Positions 51,923 to 61,036 are shown, counted from the first letter of the stretch. The stretch: 64,000 bases of DNA from an uncultured Pseudokineococcus sp. (GCF_947499845.1 NZ_CANMPM010000014.1:1-64000); one strand, 5' to 3'. The notes: generated by a model from the letters alone, not told the origin. Made by a program: numbers and translations.

Positions 51923-52717
51923 TCACCCGCCGTCGGCCACCACCACGCGGACCCCGGCGTCGGCCAGCGCCCTCGCGAGGGGGTGCTCGGGCGCGCGGTC
52001 GGTGACGAGCACGTCGACCCGCTCGAGGTCCAGGAGCCGCTGCGGGCCGGTCCGGCCGTGCTTGGAGGCGTCCGCGACGACGACGACGCGGCGGGCGGCG
52101 CCCGCGAGGGTCCGCCCGATGTCGGCCTCGCCGGCGTCCGCCGTCGTCGCGCCGAAGCGGGCGTCGACGCCCTCGACGCCCAGCACGGCGACGTCGAGGA
52201 CGACCTCCTCGAGGGACCGGCGGGCGGCGGGGCCCGACAGCTCCAGAGAGCGGGGGCGGACGGTCCCGCCCGACATCACGACCCGCGCGTGGGGGCGCGC
52301 CGCCACCTCGACGGCGATGTTCAGCGCGTTGGTGACGATGGTGAAGCCGCGGCTGCCGTCGGCGGGCGCGAGGTGGTCGGCGCGGGCGAGCTCGCGGGCC
52401 ACCTCCGTCGTCGTCGTGCCCCCGTTGAGGCCGACGACGTCGCCGACGGCCACGAGCCCGACGGCCGCGCGGGCGACGGCCTCCTTGGCCTCCGCGTGGA
52501 CCGACGCCTTGTCGGCGAGGGGTCGCTCGTAGCCGCTGCTCGCCAGCACCGACGCCCCGCCGTGGGTGCGCACGACGAGGCGCTGCTGCGCCAGCGCGTC
52601 GAGGTCGCGCCGGGCCGTGGCGTCCGAGGTGCCCAGCTCCTCGCGGACCTGCGCGACGGTGACGTGACCGTCGCGCGACAGCAGGTCGAGGATGCGCGCG
52701 AGCCGCTGCTGCCTCAC
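51923..52717 (-). CDS. DeoR family transcriptional regulator
   Basis: A 264-residue repressor. The N-terminal winged helix (1-58) has LARILDLLSRDGHVTVAQVR and TSDATARRDLDALAQQ. The sugar-phosphate-sensing domain (about 75-250) has GDVVGLNGGTTTTEVAREL and VVVVADASKHGR. GTG overlaps the kinase stop as GTGA. As last gene of the amino-sugar operon it probably represses it and responds to a phosphorylated amino sugar; the GTGAGCGA boxes at 60149-60206 are candidate sites. Confidence 0.92.
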   Translation of the reverse strand: MRQQRLARILDLLSRDGHVTVAQVREELGTSDATARRDLDALAQQRLVVRTHGGASVLASSGYERPLADKASVHAEAKEAVARAAVGLVAVGDVVGLNGGTTTTEVARELARADHLAPADGSRGFTIVTNALNIAVEVAARPHARVVMSGGTVRPRSLELSGPAARRSLEEVVLDVAVLGVEGVDARFGATTADAGEADIGRTLAGAARRVVVVADASKHGRTGPQRLLDLERVDVLVTDRAPEHPLARALADAGVRVVVADGG

Positions 52718-53865
52718 GGCCGACCGCCCGCGCCCGGCTCCCCGGCCCCCGCAGCGGTGCGCTGCGCGGCCACGGTCTCGTGCAGGCGCTCGACCACCTC
52801 GGCGGGCACCCGGCCCCCGGGCCCGGCCCGCTGCGCCAGCGCGGCGACGGCCGCGCCGACCACGCCGTCGCGGGCGGGCCGGACGTCGGCGCCGTCGAGC
52901 GCCGCCCGCAGCGCCGCCGTCCGCGGCCGTCCCGGCGCGAGCAGGCCGTGGTGGAGGGCGCTGCCGCCCAGCACCAGCGGGGCGTCCTCGGCGCCCGCAC
53001 GGACGGCGGCGACCAGGCGCGCGAGGTCGTCCTGGGCGCCGTCGACGACGCCGCGCGCGACCTCGTCGTCCGGGCCGGCCGCGAAGGCGAGGGGCGCGAA
53101 GCGGGCCAGCGCCACGGGGCGGCCGGCGTAGACGACGTCCATGAGCTCCTGCAGCGCGCGCGGCCGCCCCTCGAGCTCCTCGTCGGTCGCAGCGCCCGCC
53201 GGGCCGCCGTCGGAGGACGTCCCTCCGCGCCCGCTCCCGCCGCGCCCACCGCCGTCGCGCCCGGCGCCGTCCAGCCCCGCCGCGTCGACGACGAGGGGGG
53301 TCAGCGCCGTGGGCGGGCCGGTGCCCTCGAGCTCCGCGACGACCGCCCGCGCCACGGCGTGGCCCAGCGCGAAGCCCGAGCCGCCGTCGCCGAGCAGCCA
53401 GCCGCACCCGCCGACGGCGCGGGCGACGCGGCCCTCGCGGACCACGGCGCCGACCGACCCGGTGCCGGCGACGACCGCGCAGCCCGTCGGCTCGGCGGAG
53501 CCCGAGAAGTACATCGCGAGGATGTCCGGCCCCGTCCGGAGCCGGCCCGGCTCCCCCGCGTAGCCCAGGGCGGCCGCCAGCGCGCCGGGGTCGAGGAGGC
53601 GGCGGTTGCCCGCCATGGCCACGAGGACGTCGCCCACCTCGTCGGCGGCGCGGCCGGCGCGGCGCAGCGCGAGCGCGGCCGTGCCGCCCAGCGACGCCAG
53701 CGCGGCCTCCGCGCCCGCGGACGTCGGGTTGCCCGCCGGCCCGGTGGCCCAGCCCCGGCAGATGCCGTCGGGCTCGAGGACGACGACGCGGGTGCTCGTG
53801 CCGCCGGCGTCGGCCGCCAGCACGAGCGGACGGTCCCCCGGTGCCTGGGCCGGACCGCTCGTCAC
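52714..53865 (-). CDS. BadF/BadG/BcrA-type ATPase, probable N-acetylglucosamine kinase
   Basis: A 383-residue sugar kinase of the ASKHA fold. It shows the phosphate-1 loop LVLAADAGGTSTRVVVLE, CAVVAGTGSVGAVV, GWLLGDGGSGFALGHAVARA and APLVLGGSALHHGL. A Gly/Arg/Ser-rich insert (about 205-235) interrupts the fold and is probably a flexible loop. GTG overlaps the nagA stop (GTGA). It would phosphorylate imported GlcNAc or a related sugar with ATP, feeding NagA. Confidence 0.88.
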   Translation of the reverse strand: MTSGPAQAPGDRPLVLAADAGGTSTRVVVLEPDGICRGWATGPAGNPTSAGAEAALASLGGTAALALRRAGRAADEVGDVLVAMAGNRRLLDPGALAAALGYAGEPGRLRTGPDILAMYFSGSAEPTGCAVVAGTGSVGAVVREGRVARAVGGCGWLLGDGGSGFALGHAVARAVVAELEGTGPPTALTPLVVDAAGLDGAGRDGGGRGGSGRGGTSSDGGPAGAATDEELEGRPRALQELMDVVYAGRPVALARFAPLAFAAGPDDEVARGVVDGAQDDLARLVAAVRAGAEDAPLVLGGSALHHGLLAPGRPRTAALRAALDGADVRPARDGVVGAAVAALAQRAGPGGRVPAEVVERLHETVAAQRTAAGAGEPGAGGRP

Positions 53866-55109
53866 CGGTGGCCCGCCGGGTCCGCGCCGGCCGCCCGAGG
53901 GCGGGGGACGGCGCGCCGGGCCGACGGCCGGACGGCCCGGACGGCGAGGTCCTCGTCGAGCAGCACGAGGTCGGCCGCCCTCCCCGGCTCGAGGGTCCCG
54001 AGCACGTCCCCGAGGCCCAGCGCGCGGGCCGGGACGGCCGTCGCCGCGGCGACGAGCGCGGGCAGCGGCAGGCCCGCCGCCGCCCCCGTGCGCAGGGCCC
54101 GCGCGAGCGTGAGCGTCGAGCCCGCGAGGGTGTCGGTGCCCTCGAGCACCGCCCGCCCGCCCTCGACGACGACGTCGAGCCCGCCGAGCCGGTAGCGGCC
54201 GTCCTCCCCGGCGGCCGCGGACATGGCGTCCGAGACGAGGGCGACCCGGCCGGGCGCCGCCCGCAGGAGGAGCGAGGCCACGGAGGGGTGCACGTGCTCG
54301 CCGTCGAGGATGAGCTCGAGGACGACCCGGTCGTCGGCGCACGCCGCCGCCACCGGCCCGGGCGCCCGGTGGTGCAGCCCCGGCATCGCGTTGAAGGCGT
54401 GCGTGAGCAGGCGGGCCCCCGCGGCGAAGGCCGCCGCCGCCTCGTCGTGCGAGGCCTCGGTGTGGCCCACGGCGACGACGACGCCGGCCGCGGCGAACGC
54501 GCGCGCCGCCTCGGCCGCGCCGTCGCGGCGCGGGTCGAGGGTGACCTGCCGGAGGGTGCCGCGGGCCGCGCGCAGCAGGTGCTGCACGGCGGACGGCGTC
54601 GGGTCGACGAGCGCGTCGGCGCTGTGCGCGCCCTTGCGCTCGACGGCGAGGAAGGGCCCCTCGAGGTGGCTGCCGAGCAGGTGGGTGTGGTCCTCGACGA
54701 GGTCCGCGACCCCGGCGAGCCGCTCGGCCAGCACGTCGACGTCGTCGGCGACGAAGCTGGCGACCCGCCGCGTCGTCCCGTGCGCGAGGTGCGCGGCGCC
54801 CGCGGCGAGGACGGCGTCCGGGCCCTCCTCGTGCGCGCGCCCGCCGCCGCCGTGGGTGTGGACGTCGACCATGCCCGCCACGAGGAGGGCGCCGTCCGCG
54901 TCCAGCACCTCGGCGCAGTCCGCGTGCCCTCGCCACCCGTCGCCGGTGCCCCGCGCGACGACGGCGCCGCCCCGAACCGCGACCCACGTGCCCGGGTGGC
55001 GGCCCGCGGCGTCGACGAGCTCGGCGCCGTGCACGACGAGGTCCTCGACGGGCGGTCCCACCACGGGGGCGCCGCCCGTGGTCGCCGGTGCGTCCTCTCC
55101 CGGGCTCAC
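53862..55109 (-). CDS. nagA: N-acetylglucosamine-6-phosphate deacetylase
   Basis: A 415-residue metal-dependent amidohydrolase. The family signs are VDVHTHGGGG, the GSHLEGPFLA ligand Glu, AVGHTEASHDEAAAAFAAGA, LLTHAFNAMPGLHHRAPGPV, and the catalytic Asp in ALVSDAMSAAA. It converts GlcNAc-6-P to GlcN-6-P and acetate. GTG overlaps the nagB stop (GTGA). It lies between the kinase and NagB, the complete route from GlcNAc to fructose-6-phosphate. Confidence 0.93.
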   Translation of the reverse strand: MSPGEDAPATTGGAPVVGPPVEDLVVHGAELVDAAGRHPGTWVAVRGGAVVARGTGDGWRGHADCAEVLDADGALLVAGMVDVHTHGGGGRAHEEGPDAVLAAGAAHLAHGTTRRVASFVADDVDVLAERLAGVADLVEDHTHLLGSHLEGPFLAVERKGAHSADALVDPTPSAVQHLLRAARGTLRQVTLDPRRDGAAEAARAFAAAGVVVAVGHTEASHDEAAAAFAAGARLLTHAFNAMPGLHHRAPGPVAAACADDRVVLELILDGEHVHPSVASLLLRAAPGRVALVSDAMSAAAGEDGRYRLGGLDVVVEGGRAVLEGTDTLAGSTLTLARALRTGAAAGLPLPALVAAATAVPARALGLGDVLGTLEPGRAADLVLLDEDLAVRAVRPSARRAVPRPRAAGADPAGHR

Positions 55110-55876
55110 CGCGCCCCCGCCGGGACCGGCCGCGGGCGCCGCGGCCCCGACGACCGCTCGGTGAGGCCCGACGCGGCGGCCGGGTCGAGCAGGACGAGGA
55201 CGTCCTCGAAGGTCCGCAGCGCGGAGGCGGGGCACTCCGCGGACACCTCCCCCTCGATCGCGGCCCGCACCGCGTCGGCCTTGCCCTCCCCCTGGGCGAT
55301 GAGCACGTGGCGGCGCGCCCGCGCGATGGTCGCGACGCCCTGCGTGACGGCGCGCCGGGGCACGTCCTCGGGGCGGTCGAAGAAGCGCGCGTTGTCGGCG
55401 ACCGTGCGCTCCGTGAGCTCGACGACGCGCGTGCGCGAGGAGAACGGCGACCCGGGCTCGTTGAACCCGATGTGACCGGTCGCCCCGATCCCGAGGAGCT
55501 GCACGTCGACGCCCCGCTCCTCCAGCGCCCTCTCGTAGGCGGCGCACGCGGCGTCGAGGTCCTCCGCCCGGCCGTCGGGGACGTGCACGCGGGAGGGGGC
55601 GAGCCCCAGGGGCTCCCGCACCTCGCGGTCGACCACCGCGGCGTAGGACTGCGGGTGCCCGGGCGGCAGGCCCACGTACTCGTCGAGGGCGAAGACCTCG
55701 ACGCCGTCCCAGCGCGCGCCCGCCGCGGCCAGCTCGGCGTAGACCTGCTGCGGCGAGGAGCCGGTGGCCACGCCGAGGGCCCGCAGCCGGCCCGCCGCCA
55801 GCTCGTCGAGGACGACGCTCGCCGCGCGCCGGCCGATCTCCTCGGAGGTGGCGAGCACCTCCACCTCGAGCCTCAC
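55106..55876 (-). CDS. nagB: Glucosamine-6-phosphate deaminase
   Basis: A 256-residue enzyme converting glucosamine-6-P to fructose-6-P and ammonia. LGVATGSSPQQVYAEL forms the phosphate site, catalytic Asp is in FALDEYVGL, and GIGATGHIGFNEPGSPFSSR and AIEGEVSAECPASAL (catalytic Glu/His region) match the family. It lacks the longer C-terminal part of E. coli allosteric NagB. The GTG start overlaps the permease stop (GTGA). Confidence 0.93.
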   Translation of the reverse strand: MRLEVEVLATSEEIGRRAASVVLDELAAGRLRALGVATGSSPQQVYAELAAAGARWDGVEVFALDEYVGLPPGHPQSYAAVVDREVREPLGLAPSRVHVPDGRAEDLDAACAAYERALEERGVDVQLLGIGATGHIGFNEPGSPFSSRTRVVELTERTVADNARFFDRPEDVPRRAVTQGVATIARARRHVLIAQGEGKADAVRAAIEGEVSAECPASALRTFEDVLVLLDPAAASGLTERSSGPRRPRPVPAGAR

Positions 55877-56772
55877 TTGACGCTCCCCTGGGCCACCGAG
55901 CCCTGGAGCCGGCGCTGGAAGACGAGGTAGACGACGAGCACGGGCACGATCGTCGTCACGGCGCCCGCGAAGAGGGCCCCGAAGTCGACGGAGTAGCCGG
56001 CCTGCGAGGCGAAGGACGCCATGCCCTGGGTCAGCACGTAGTTCTCCTGGTCGGAGTTGAGCACGACGGGCAGGAGGAACTGGTTCCACAGCCCGACGAA
56101 GTTGAGGATCGCGACGGCCGCCATGCCCGGCCGGGCCATGGGCAGCATCACCTGGAAGAAGGTCCGCCACTCGCTGGCGCCGTCGATGGAGGCCGCCTCC
56201 GCCACCTCGCCCGGCAGGTCCTCGAAGAAGGACAGCAGGAAGAAGACGGTGAAGGGGTAGGCGTAGGCCGTGTAGGCCAGCACGAGCCCGGGCAGGGTGT
56301 TGAGCAGGCTCGCCTGCTGGAGGATGAAGAACAGCGGCACGACCGCGAGGAAGACGGGGAAGGTCAGCCCCGCGACGACGAGCGTGCGCACCGCGCCGCG
56401 CCCCGGGAAGGCGAAGCGGGCCAGCACGTAGGCGGACATGGAGCCGAGCAGCATCGTCAGCGCCAGCGCCCCGGCGACGACGAGCACCGAGTTGAGGAAG
56501 TACCGGCCGATGCCGGCGAGCGTCCACGCGTTGACGTAGTTCTCGACGTGCAGGGAGCTCGGCAGGGCGAAGGGCGAGGCGAAGATCTCCTGGGTCGTCT
56601 TGAAGGACGACATGAGGGTCCACAGCAGCGGCGCCAGGACGAGGACGGTCCACACGACGAGGACGGCCTGGGACGCGCCGCCCACGACCTTGTCGGCGCG
56701 GCCGCCGCTGCGCCGCCCGTCGGTGCGGGGGGCGACGTCGGTGCGCGCACCGCGGTCGGCGACGGCGCTCAT
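55873..56772 (-). CDS. Carbohydrate ABC permease, NgcG/MalG type
   Basis: A 299-residue membrane subunit with six hydrophobic segments. The EAA loop is EVAEAASIDGASEWRTFFQV, followed by VGLWNQFLLPVVLNSD. ATG overlaps the MalF-type stop as ATGA. It works with the next gene and the lipoprotein at 57791-59227 to import N-acetylglucosamine or chitobiose-type sugars. No ATPase is encoded here. Confidence 0.93.
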   Translation of the reverse strand: MSAVADRGARTDVAPRTDGRRSGGRADKVVGGASQAVLVVWTVLVLAPLLWTLMSSFKTTQEIFASPFALPSSLHVENYVNAWTLAGIGRYFLNSVLVVAGALALTMLLGSMSAYVLARFAFPGRGAVRTLVVAGLTFPVFLAVVPLFFILQQASLLNTLPGLVLAYTAYAYPFTVFFLLSFFEDLPGEVAEAASIDGASEWRTFFQVMLPMARPGMAAVAILNFVGLWNQFLLPVVLNSDQENYVLTQGMASFASQAGYSVDFGALFAGAVTTIVPVLVVYLVFQRRLQGSVAQGSVK

Positions 56773-57791
56773 GCGCGAGCACCCCCTCGGACGCCGAGCA
56801 GCCGGGCCACCCCGAACACAGCCCCCACGAAGAGGAGCGTGACGACGGCGAGCACGACCCCCATGGCGCAGGCGAGCCCGAACTGCCCCTGGGAGAAGGC
56901 CGTCGAGAAGATCTGCTGCGTCACGACGAGGGTCGAGCTGTCCGGGCCGCCGTTGGGGTTGAGGGCCTGCAGGTAGACGAAGGCGTCGAGGGCGAGGATG
57001 CCCATGTAGACGTACGCCGTCCGCACGCTGCCGGCGATGCCCGGCAGCGCGATGCTCAGCGCCGAGCGCACCCGCCCCGCGCCGTCGAGGCGGGCGGCCT
57101 CGAAGAGCTCGGGATCGATCCCCTGGATCGACGCGACGAACAGCACCATGTAGAAGCCGACGAAGGCCCACACGATGACGGCGATCGTCGCGGCCATGGC
57201 CGTGTCGACGTCGCCCAGCCACGGGAAGTCCGTGAACCGGTCGAGTCCCACGCCGGTGAGGACGCCGTTGAGCAGCCCGCCGGAGGGGTCGTAGACCTGC
57301 GCCCAGATGATGCCGATGACGATCGCCGGGACGACGTAGGGGAAGAAGGACACGACCCGGTAGAACGCCGTCCCTCGCAGCCCCTTCACCGAGCCCGCCG
57401 TCGAGCCGCCGAAGGTGAGGAGGCACGCGAGCGCGAAGCTGGCCACCATGACCAGGGCGGGCACGACGACGAGCAGCGTGAGGCTGTTGCCGAGCGCGGT
57501 GAGGAAGCGGGCGTCGCCCGCGAGCCGCGCGTAGTTGCCGAGGCCCACGAAGGGCTGCTCCGCGCTGAAGCCCGTCCACGCGGTGAGCGAGTAGTACGTC
57601 GCCTGCGTGAAGGGGTAGAGCACCATGACGACGTAGAAGGCGAACGGCAGCCCCAGGAACACGACCATGAGGCTGGTCCGGTCCAGACCGCCCCGACGAC
57701 GACGAGCCGGTCTCCTGCCGCCGCGGGCGGCACCCGCCGGCGGGCTCCCGGCGGCGGGCACCGCCGCCGTCGTCGGGCCGGTCTGCGTCAT
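56769..57791 (-). CDS. Carbohydrate ABC permease, NgcF/MalF type
   Basis: A 340-residue membrane subunit. The Arg-rich cytoplasmic N-terminus (about 40 residues) is followed by six hydrophobic segments with the EAA loop ELFEAARLDGAGRVRSALSI. It includes LNPNGGPDSSTLVVTQQIF, a stretch found in NgcF-like permeases. Its ATG shares one base with the stop of the binding-protein gene (TGATG). Confidence 0.93.
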   Translation of the reverse strand: MTQTGPTTAAVPAAGSPPAGAARGGRRPARRRRGGLDRTSLMVVFLGLPFAFYVVMVLYPFTQATYYSLTAWTGFSAEQPFVGLGNYARLAGDARFLTALGNSLTLLVVVPALVMVASFALACLLTFGGSTAGSVKGLRGTAFYRVVSFFPYVVPAIVIGIIWAQVYDPSGGLLNGVLTGVGLDRFTDFPWLGDVDTAMAATIAVIVWAFVGFYMVLFVASIQGIDPELFEAARLDGAGRVRSALSIALPGIAGSVRTAYVYMGILALDAFVYLQALNPNGGPDSSTLVVTQQIFSTAFSQGQFGLACAMGVVLAVVTLLFVGAVFGVARLLGVRGGARA

Positions 57792-59227
57792 CAGCTGACC
57801 TCGACCTTGACGACCGAGTCGTCCTCACGGATGCGGTCGAACATCGCCTGCATGCCCTGGGCCAGCGTCGCCGCGTCGGAGTCCCCGGACAGGAAGCTGT
57901 TCCAGAGGCCGTTGACCTCCTGCGTCATGCCGTAGGTCTGGACGAAGTTGTAGTTGAAGGTGTCCGTGCCGGCGGCGTCGAGCATCGCCACCTGCGCGGC
58001 GAGCGCCGAGGAGCCGAAGGCGTCGTCGGGGATGGTGCCCGCGACGATGGTCGACGCCAGCTTGGTGCGCGCGAACTCGGTCGCCGTCTCCGGGCTGAGC
58101 ATGACGCGCAGCACCTCCTTGCCGCCGGCGGGGTTCTGGCCCTGCGAGGGGACGACGAAGGGCTCGTTCGGCGTGTTGTTGATGGCCGCGTACGGCAGCG
58201 CCGAGCCGCTCGTCACCGTGGGCGTCGGCGCGCCGGTCATCTGGAAGCCCTCGGCCGTCGCGTCGGCCATCTCGTTCTCGATCCAGGAGCCCGAGGGGTA
58301 GAGGAGGGCCTCCTGCGCCTGGCTCCACTGGGCCTGGGCCTGGGTGAACTGCGTGCCCGCGCCGCCGGGGCGCATGTAGCCGCGGGAGACGACCTGCTCC
58401 ATCGCCGCGAGCACCCCGGTGATCGCCTCGCCGCTCCACGCGTCGGGCTGGAGGTTGGCCATCTGCAGCCGGACGTCGTCGCCGCCCTCCTTGATGGCCG
58501 AGTCGAGCGCCATCGTCAGGTAGTACGACGCGGCCTCGCGGCCCCAGGTGAAGAGGTACTTGCCCTGCTCCTGGGCGGCGGCGCCGAGCGCGAGCGCCTC
58601 GTCCCAGGTCTGGGGCGCGGTCCAGCCGTTCTCCTCGAAGAGCGACTCGGAGTACCAGAGCGCGTAGACGGTGAGCACGTAGTTGAGGGCGGCGAGCTTG
58701 CCGTCGTACATGCCGACGCCGAGCACGTTGGGGTAGAGCGTGTCCGCGATGGTCGTGCCCTCGGTGTTGGGCGCCTGCACGACCTCGGTGAGGTCCTCGA
58801 GCTGGGCGGCGATGGTCGACAGCCCGATCGCGTTGGCGCCGTTGTTGTCGAGCAGGTCCGGCGGGGTGCCGCCGACGAAGCGCGGCTGCATCTGCTGGGC
58901 GATCTGGGTGGAGCCGACGACGTCGACGGTGACGTCGTCGAGCTGCTCCTGCACGATGGCGGCGGCGAAGGAGGCGTAGTCGGTGCCGTAGCCGCCGTCG
59001 AAGACGACGGCCTCGACGGTCGTGCCGGCCGCGACGCCGAAGGGGTTGGCGTCGCTGACCTCGCCGGTCGCGCCACCGCCACCGCCGCCACCGGTGTCGG
59101 GACCGCTGCCCGAGGCGGCGCACGAGGCCAGGCTCAGGCCGAAGGGGGTGACGACGGCGCCCGCTGTGACGGCCTTGAGGAAGGCGCGGCGCTGCAGGGG
59201 GGTGCGGCTGCTCTCGAGAGGGCTCAT
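57791..59227 (-). CDS. NgcE-like sugar-binding lipoprotein (GlcNAc/chitobiose type)
   Basis: A 478-residue solute-binding protein with a twin-Arg-like start (LQRRAFLKAVTAGAVVTPFG) ending in the lipobox LASC, so it may be exported by Tat and then lipidated. A Gly-rich linker (about 44-55) follows. The mature domain has FDGGYGTDYASFAAAIVQEQ and GKYLFTWGREAASYYLTMAL, like NgcE. ATG at 59227 follows AAGGA by 5 nt. The downstream nag genes strongly suggest N-acetylglucosamine or chitobiose as ligand. Confidence 0.92.
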   Translation of the reverse strand: MSPLESSRTPLQRRAFLKAVTAGAVVTPFGLSLASCAASGSGPDTGGGGGGGATGEVSDANPFGVAAGTTVEAVVFDGGYGTDYASFAAAIVQEQLDDVTVDVVGSTQIAQQMQPRFVGGTPPDLLDNNGANAIGLSTIAAQLEDLTEVVQAPNTEGTTIADTLYPNVLGVGMYDGKLAALNYVLTVYALWYSESLFEENGWTAPQTWDEALALGAAAQEQGKYLFTWGREAASYYLTMALDSAIKEGGDDVRLQMANLQPDAWSGEAITGVLAAMEQVVSRGYMRPGGAGTQFTQAQAQWSQAQEALLYPSGSWIENEMADATAEGFQMTGAPTPTVTSGSALPYAAINNTPNEPFVVPSQGQNPAGGKEVLRVMLSPETATEFARTKLASTIVAGTIPDDAFGSSALAAQVAMLDAAGTDTFNYNFVQTYGMTQEVNGLWNSFLSGDSDAATLAQGMQAMFDRIREDDSVVKVEVS

Positions 59228-59282
59228 GGGTTCCTTCGTCCGGGGAGGTGGGGGAGGTCGCTGAGGGTGGGTGCACGGGAGG

Positions 59283-60104
59283 TCAGGCGCCGCGGCGGAT
59301 GCGGTCGCCGTAGCGGTTCTCGAGCTCGTGGTTGTGGTCGTCGCCGCCGGGCACGTTCGCGGACACGTAGAGGGGCGCCTCCTGCCCGCGCTCGGTGAGC
59401 CGCTGCGTCGCGCCGACCGTCAGGAGCTGGGCGACGTACGCCGACGTGAGGGAGGAGACGGCGCCGACGGCGATGTCGCCGACGGACGTGAGCGTGGCGT
59501 CGCCGTAGGGCGCGAGGTTGTCGACGACGACGTCGGCGACCTCCGACAGGCGCTTGCCGCTCGGGTGCTTGGGCCGGACCGCGGCGGTGTGCTCGAGGCT
59601 GGTGACGGCGATGACGCGGTGGCCGTGCTCCTTGGCGAGGAGGGCGAGCCCCACGACGGAGCCGTTGACGCCCGAGTTCGACGCGATGACGAAGAGGTCG
59701 CCGTCCTGGCGCGGGACGGTCGCCCAGAGGTCGTCGGCGATGGCGGGGTCGCGCTCGAGCGGCGGTCGGCCGTAGAGCTCCTCGACGTCGTGGTCCCCGA
59801 GGAGCACCGCGTCGCGCAGGGCCACGCGGTTGGTGGGGATGAGCCCGCCGGCGCGGCCGGCGACCTCCATGGCGAAGGCCTCGGAGTGCCCGGTGCCGAA
59901 GGCGTGCACGACGCCGCCCGCTCCCACGCAGTCGGCGACGAGGGCGATGGCCTCGTCGAGGCCTCCCGCGTCCGCCAGGTCGGTGAGGCGCTGCAGCCGG
60001 CCGAGCACCTCGTGCTCGTACTCGCGGACCCAGTGCCGCGAGGAGTCGCCGGCCCGGTCGGCCCTCGGGCCGGCGCCGGTCTGGTCGGAGGAGATGGACG
60101 TCAC
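59283..60104 (-). CDS. SIS domain phosphosugar-binding protein (UPF0309-like)
   Basis: A 273-residue protein with one sugar-isomerase domain (about 35-245). GGVVHAFGTGHSEAFAMEVA binds the sugar phosphate, and FVIASNSGVNGSVVGLALLA and AVTSLEHTAAVRPKHPSGKR follow. It is the first gene of the amino-sugar operon, 55 bp before the lipoprotein gene. GTG at 60104 has AAGGGACC upstream. The family has no settled reaction; in this setting a phosphorylated amino sugar such as GlcNAc-6-P or MurNAc-6-P is the likely ligand. Confidence 0.88.
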   Translation of the reverse strand: MTSISSDQTGAGPRADRAGDSSRHWVREYEHEVLGRLQRLTDLADAGGLDEAIALVADCVGAGGVVHAFGTGHSEAFAMEVAGRAGGLIPTNRVALRDAVLLGDHDVEELYGRPPLERDPAIADDLWATVPRQDGDLFVIASNSGVNGSVVGLALLAKEHGHRVIAVTSLEHTAAVRPKHPSGKRLSEVADVVVDNLAPYGDATLTSVGDIAVGAVSSLTSAYVAQLLTVGATQRLTERGQEAPLYVSANVPGGDDHNHELENRYGDRIRRGA

Positions 60105-60148
60105 GGGCAGGTCCCTTCGTCGCGGCGGGCGGCGCGCCGCTGCGCCGA

Positions 60149-60206
60149 GTGAGCGAATGTGAGCGATTCGATCAGGCGGCGACACTAGAGCAGATCGGTC
60201 GCTCAC
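60149..60206 (-). promoter_or_regulatory. Amino-sugar operon promoter with three GTGAGCGA boxes
   Basis: GTGAGCGA occurs at 60149-60156 and 60159-60166 (direct, 10 bp apart) and inverted at 60199-60206. A -10-like TAGTGT on the leftward strand (60182-60187) lies between them. The region 60105-60416 between the SIS gene and TetR gene holds no other supported gene. The boxes are candidates for the DeoR protein encoded at the operon end. Confidence 0.7.
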
Positions 60207-60416
60207 GACAGGGGTCCGGCGCGGATCGTGCGCACGACCTGCAGGCGACGCTCCCGTGACGACCCGTGGGCGGCCCCGCGCCGACTCCTTCCGCGTCGCA
60301 CACGGGCTCCGGCGGTTGCGACCCGGCCGCGGCCCGACCCCCGTCCCCGCGCCTGCCATGGTCGACCGCAGCGACGAGCGGGCGGACGGGCGCTCCGCCG
60401 CTGCTAGCGTCCGCGC

Positions 60417-61010
60417 GTGCCGGAGGACCGCGCCGCCGCGCCCCTCGCCCGACCGACGCACCTGCGCCCCGACGCGCTGGCCAACCGGTGGCGCGTCCTC
60501 GCCGCGGCCGCCCGGCAGCTGGACGGCCCCGAGGGCCTCGCCATGAACGCTCTGGCCCGTGAGGCGGGCGTCGGCGTCGGCACCGTGTACCGCCACTTCC
60601 CCACCCGCCAGGTGCTCCTCGAGGCGCTCGGCGCCGAGGGCCTCGAGGGCCTCGTGGCGGCCGCCGAGCGCGCCGCGGACGGGGACGGCGGCGAGGACGC
60701 GCTGGCGCAGCTGCTGCGTGCGGGACTTCGCCGCCAGCTCGCCGACCCCGCTCTCGCGACCGTCCTCGCCGAGCCGACGGCCGCCTGCACGGACACCGCC
60801 GCGCAGCTCGAGCGGCTCCGCGGGGCGCTGGAGGCCGCGCTCGCCCACGGGCGCGCCACCGGGCGGGTCCGGGAGGACGTCGACGCCGACGACGTCCGGC
60901 GCCTGCTCTGCGGCCTCGCCCGCGCGGTGGACGCCGGGCCGGGCCGGGCGTCGCCGTCCGCGCGCTACGTCGACGTCGTGCTGCAGGGGCTGCGGCCGCC
61001 GGCGCCCTGA
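60417..61010 (+). CDS. TetR family transcriptional regulator
   Basis: A 197-residue repressor with helix-turn-helix LAMNALAREAGVGVGTVYRH FPTR (split; about residues 40-62) and a C-terminal all-helical ligand domain with QLERLRGALEAALAHGRATG and VDADDVRRLLCGLARAV, as in SbtR-like TetR proteins. GTG at 60417 is preceded by TAGCGT 6 nt away, a -10 box that implies leaderless translation. Targets are not evident; it is divergent from the amino-sugar operon. Confidence 0.9.
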   Translation: MPEDRAAAPLARPTHLRPDALANRWRVLAAAARQLDGPEGLAMNALAREAGVGVGTVYRHFPTRQVLLEALGAEGLEGLVAAAERAADGDGGEDALAQLLRAGLRRQLADPALATVLAEPTAACTDTAAQLERLRGALEAALAHGRATGRVREDVDADDVRRLLCGLARAVDAGPGRASPSARYVDVVLQGLRPPAP

Positions 61011-61036
61011 GGGGCGCACGGGGCTCGGCCGCGACG

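Noticed and set aside
49020-53249. A leftward open frame of about 1400 codons
   Set aside because: It crosses real genes on both strands; long stop-free frames are expected at this GC content.
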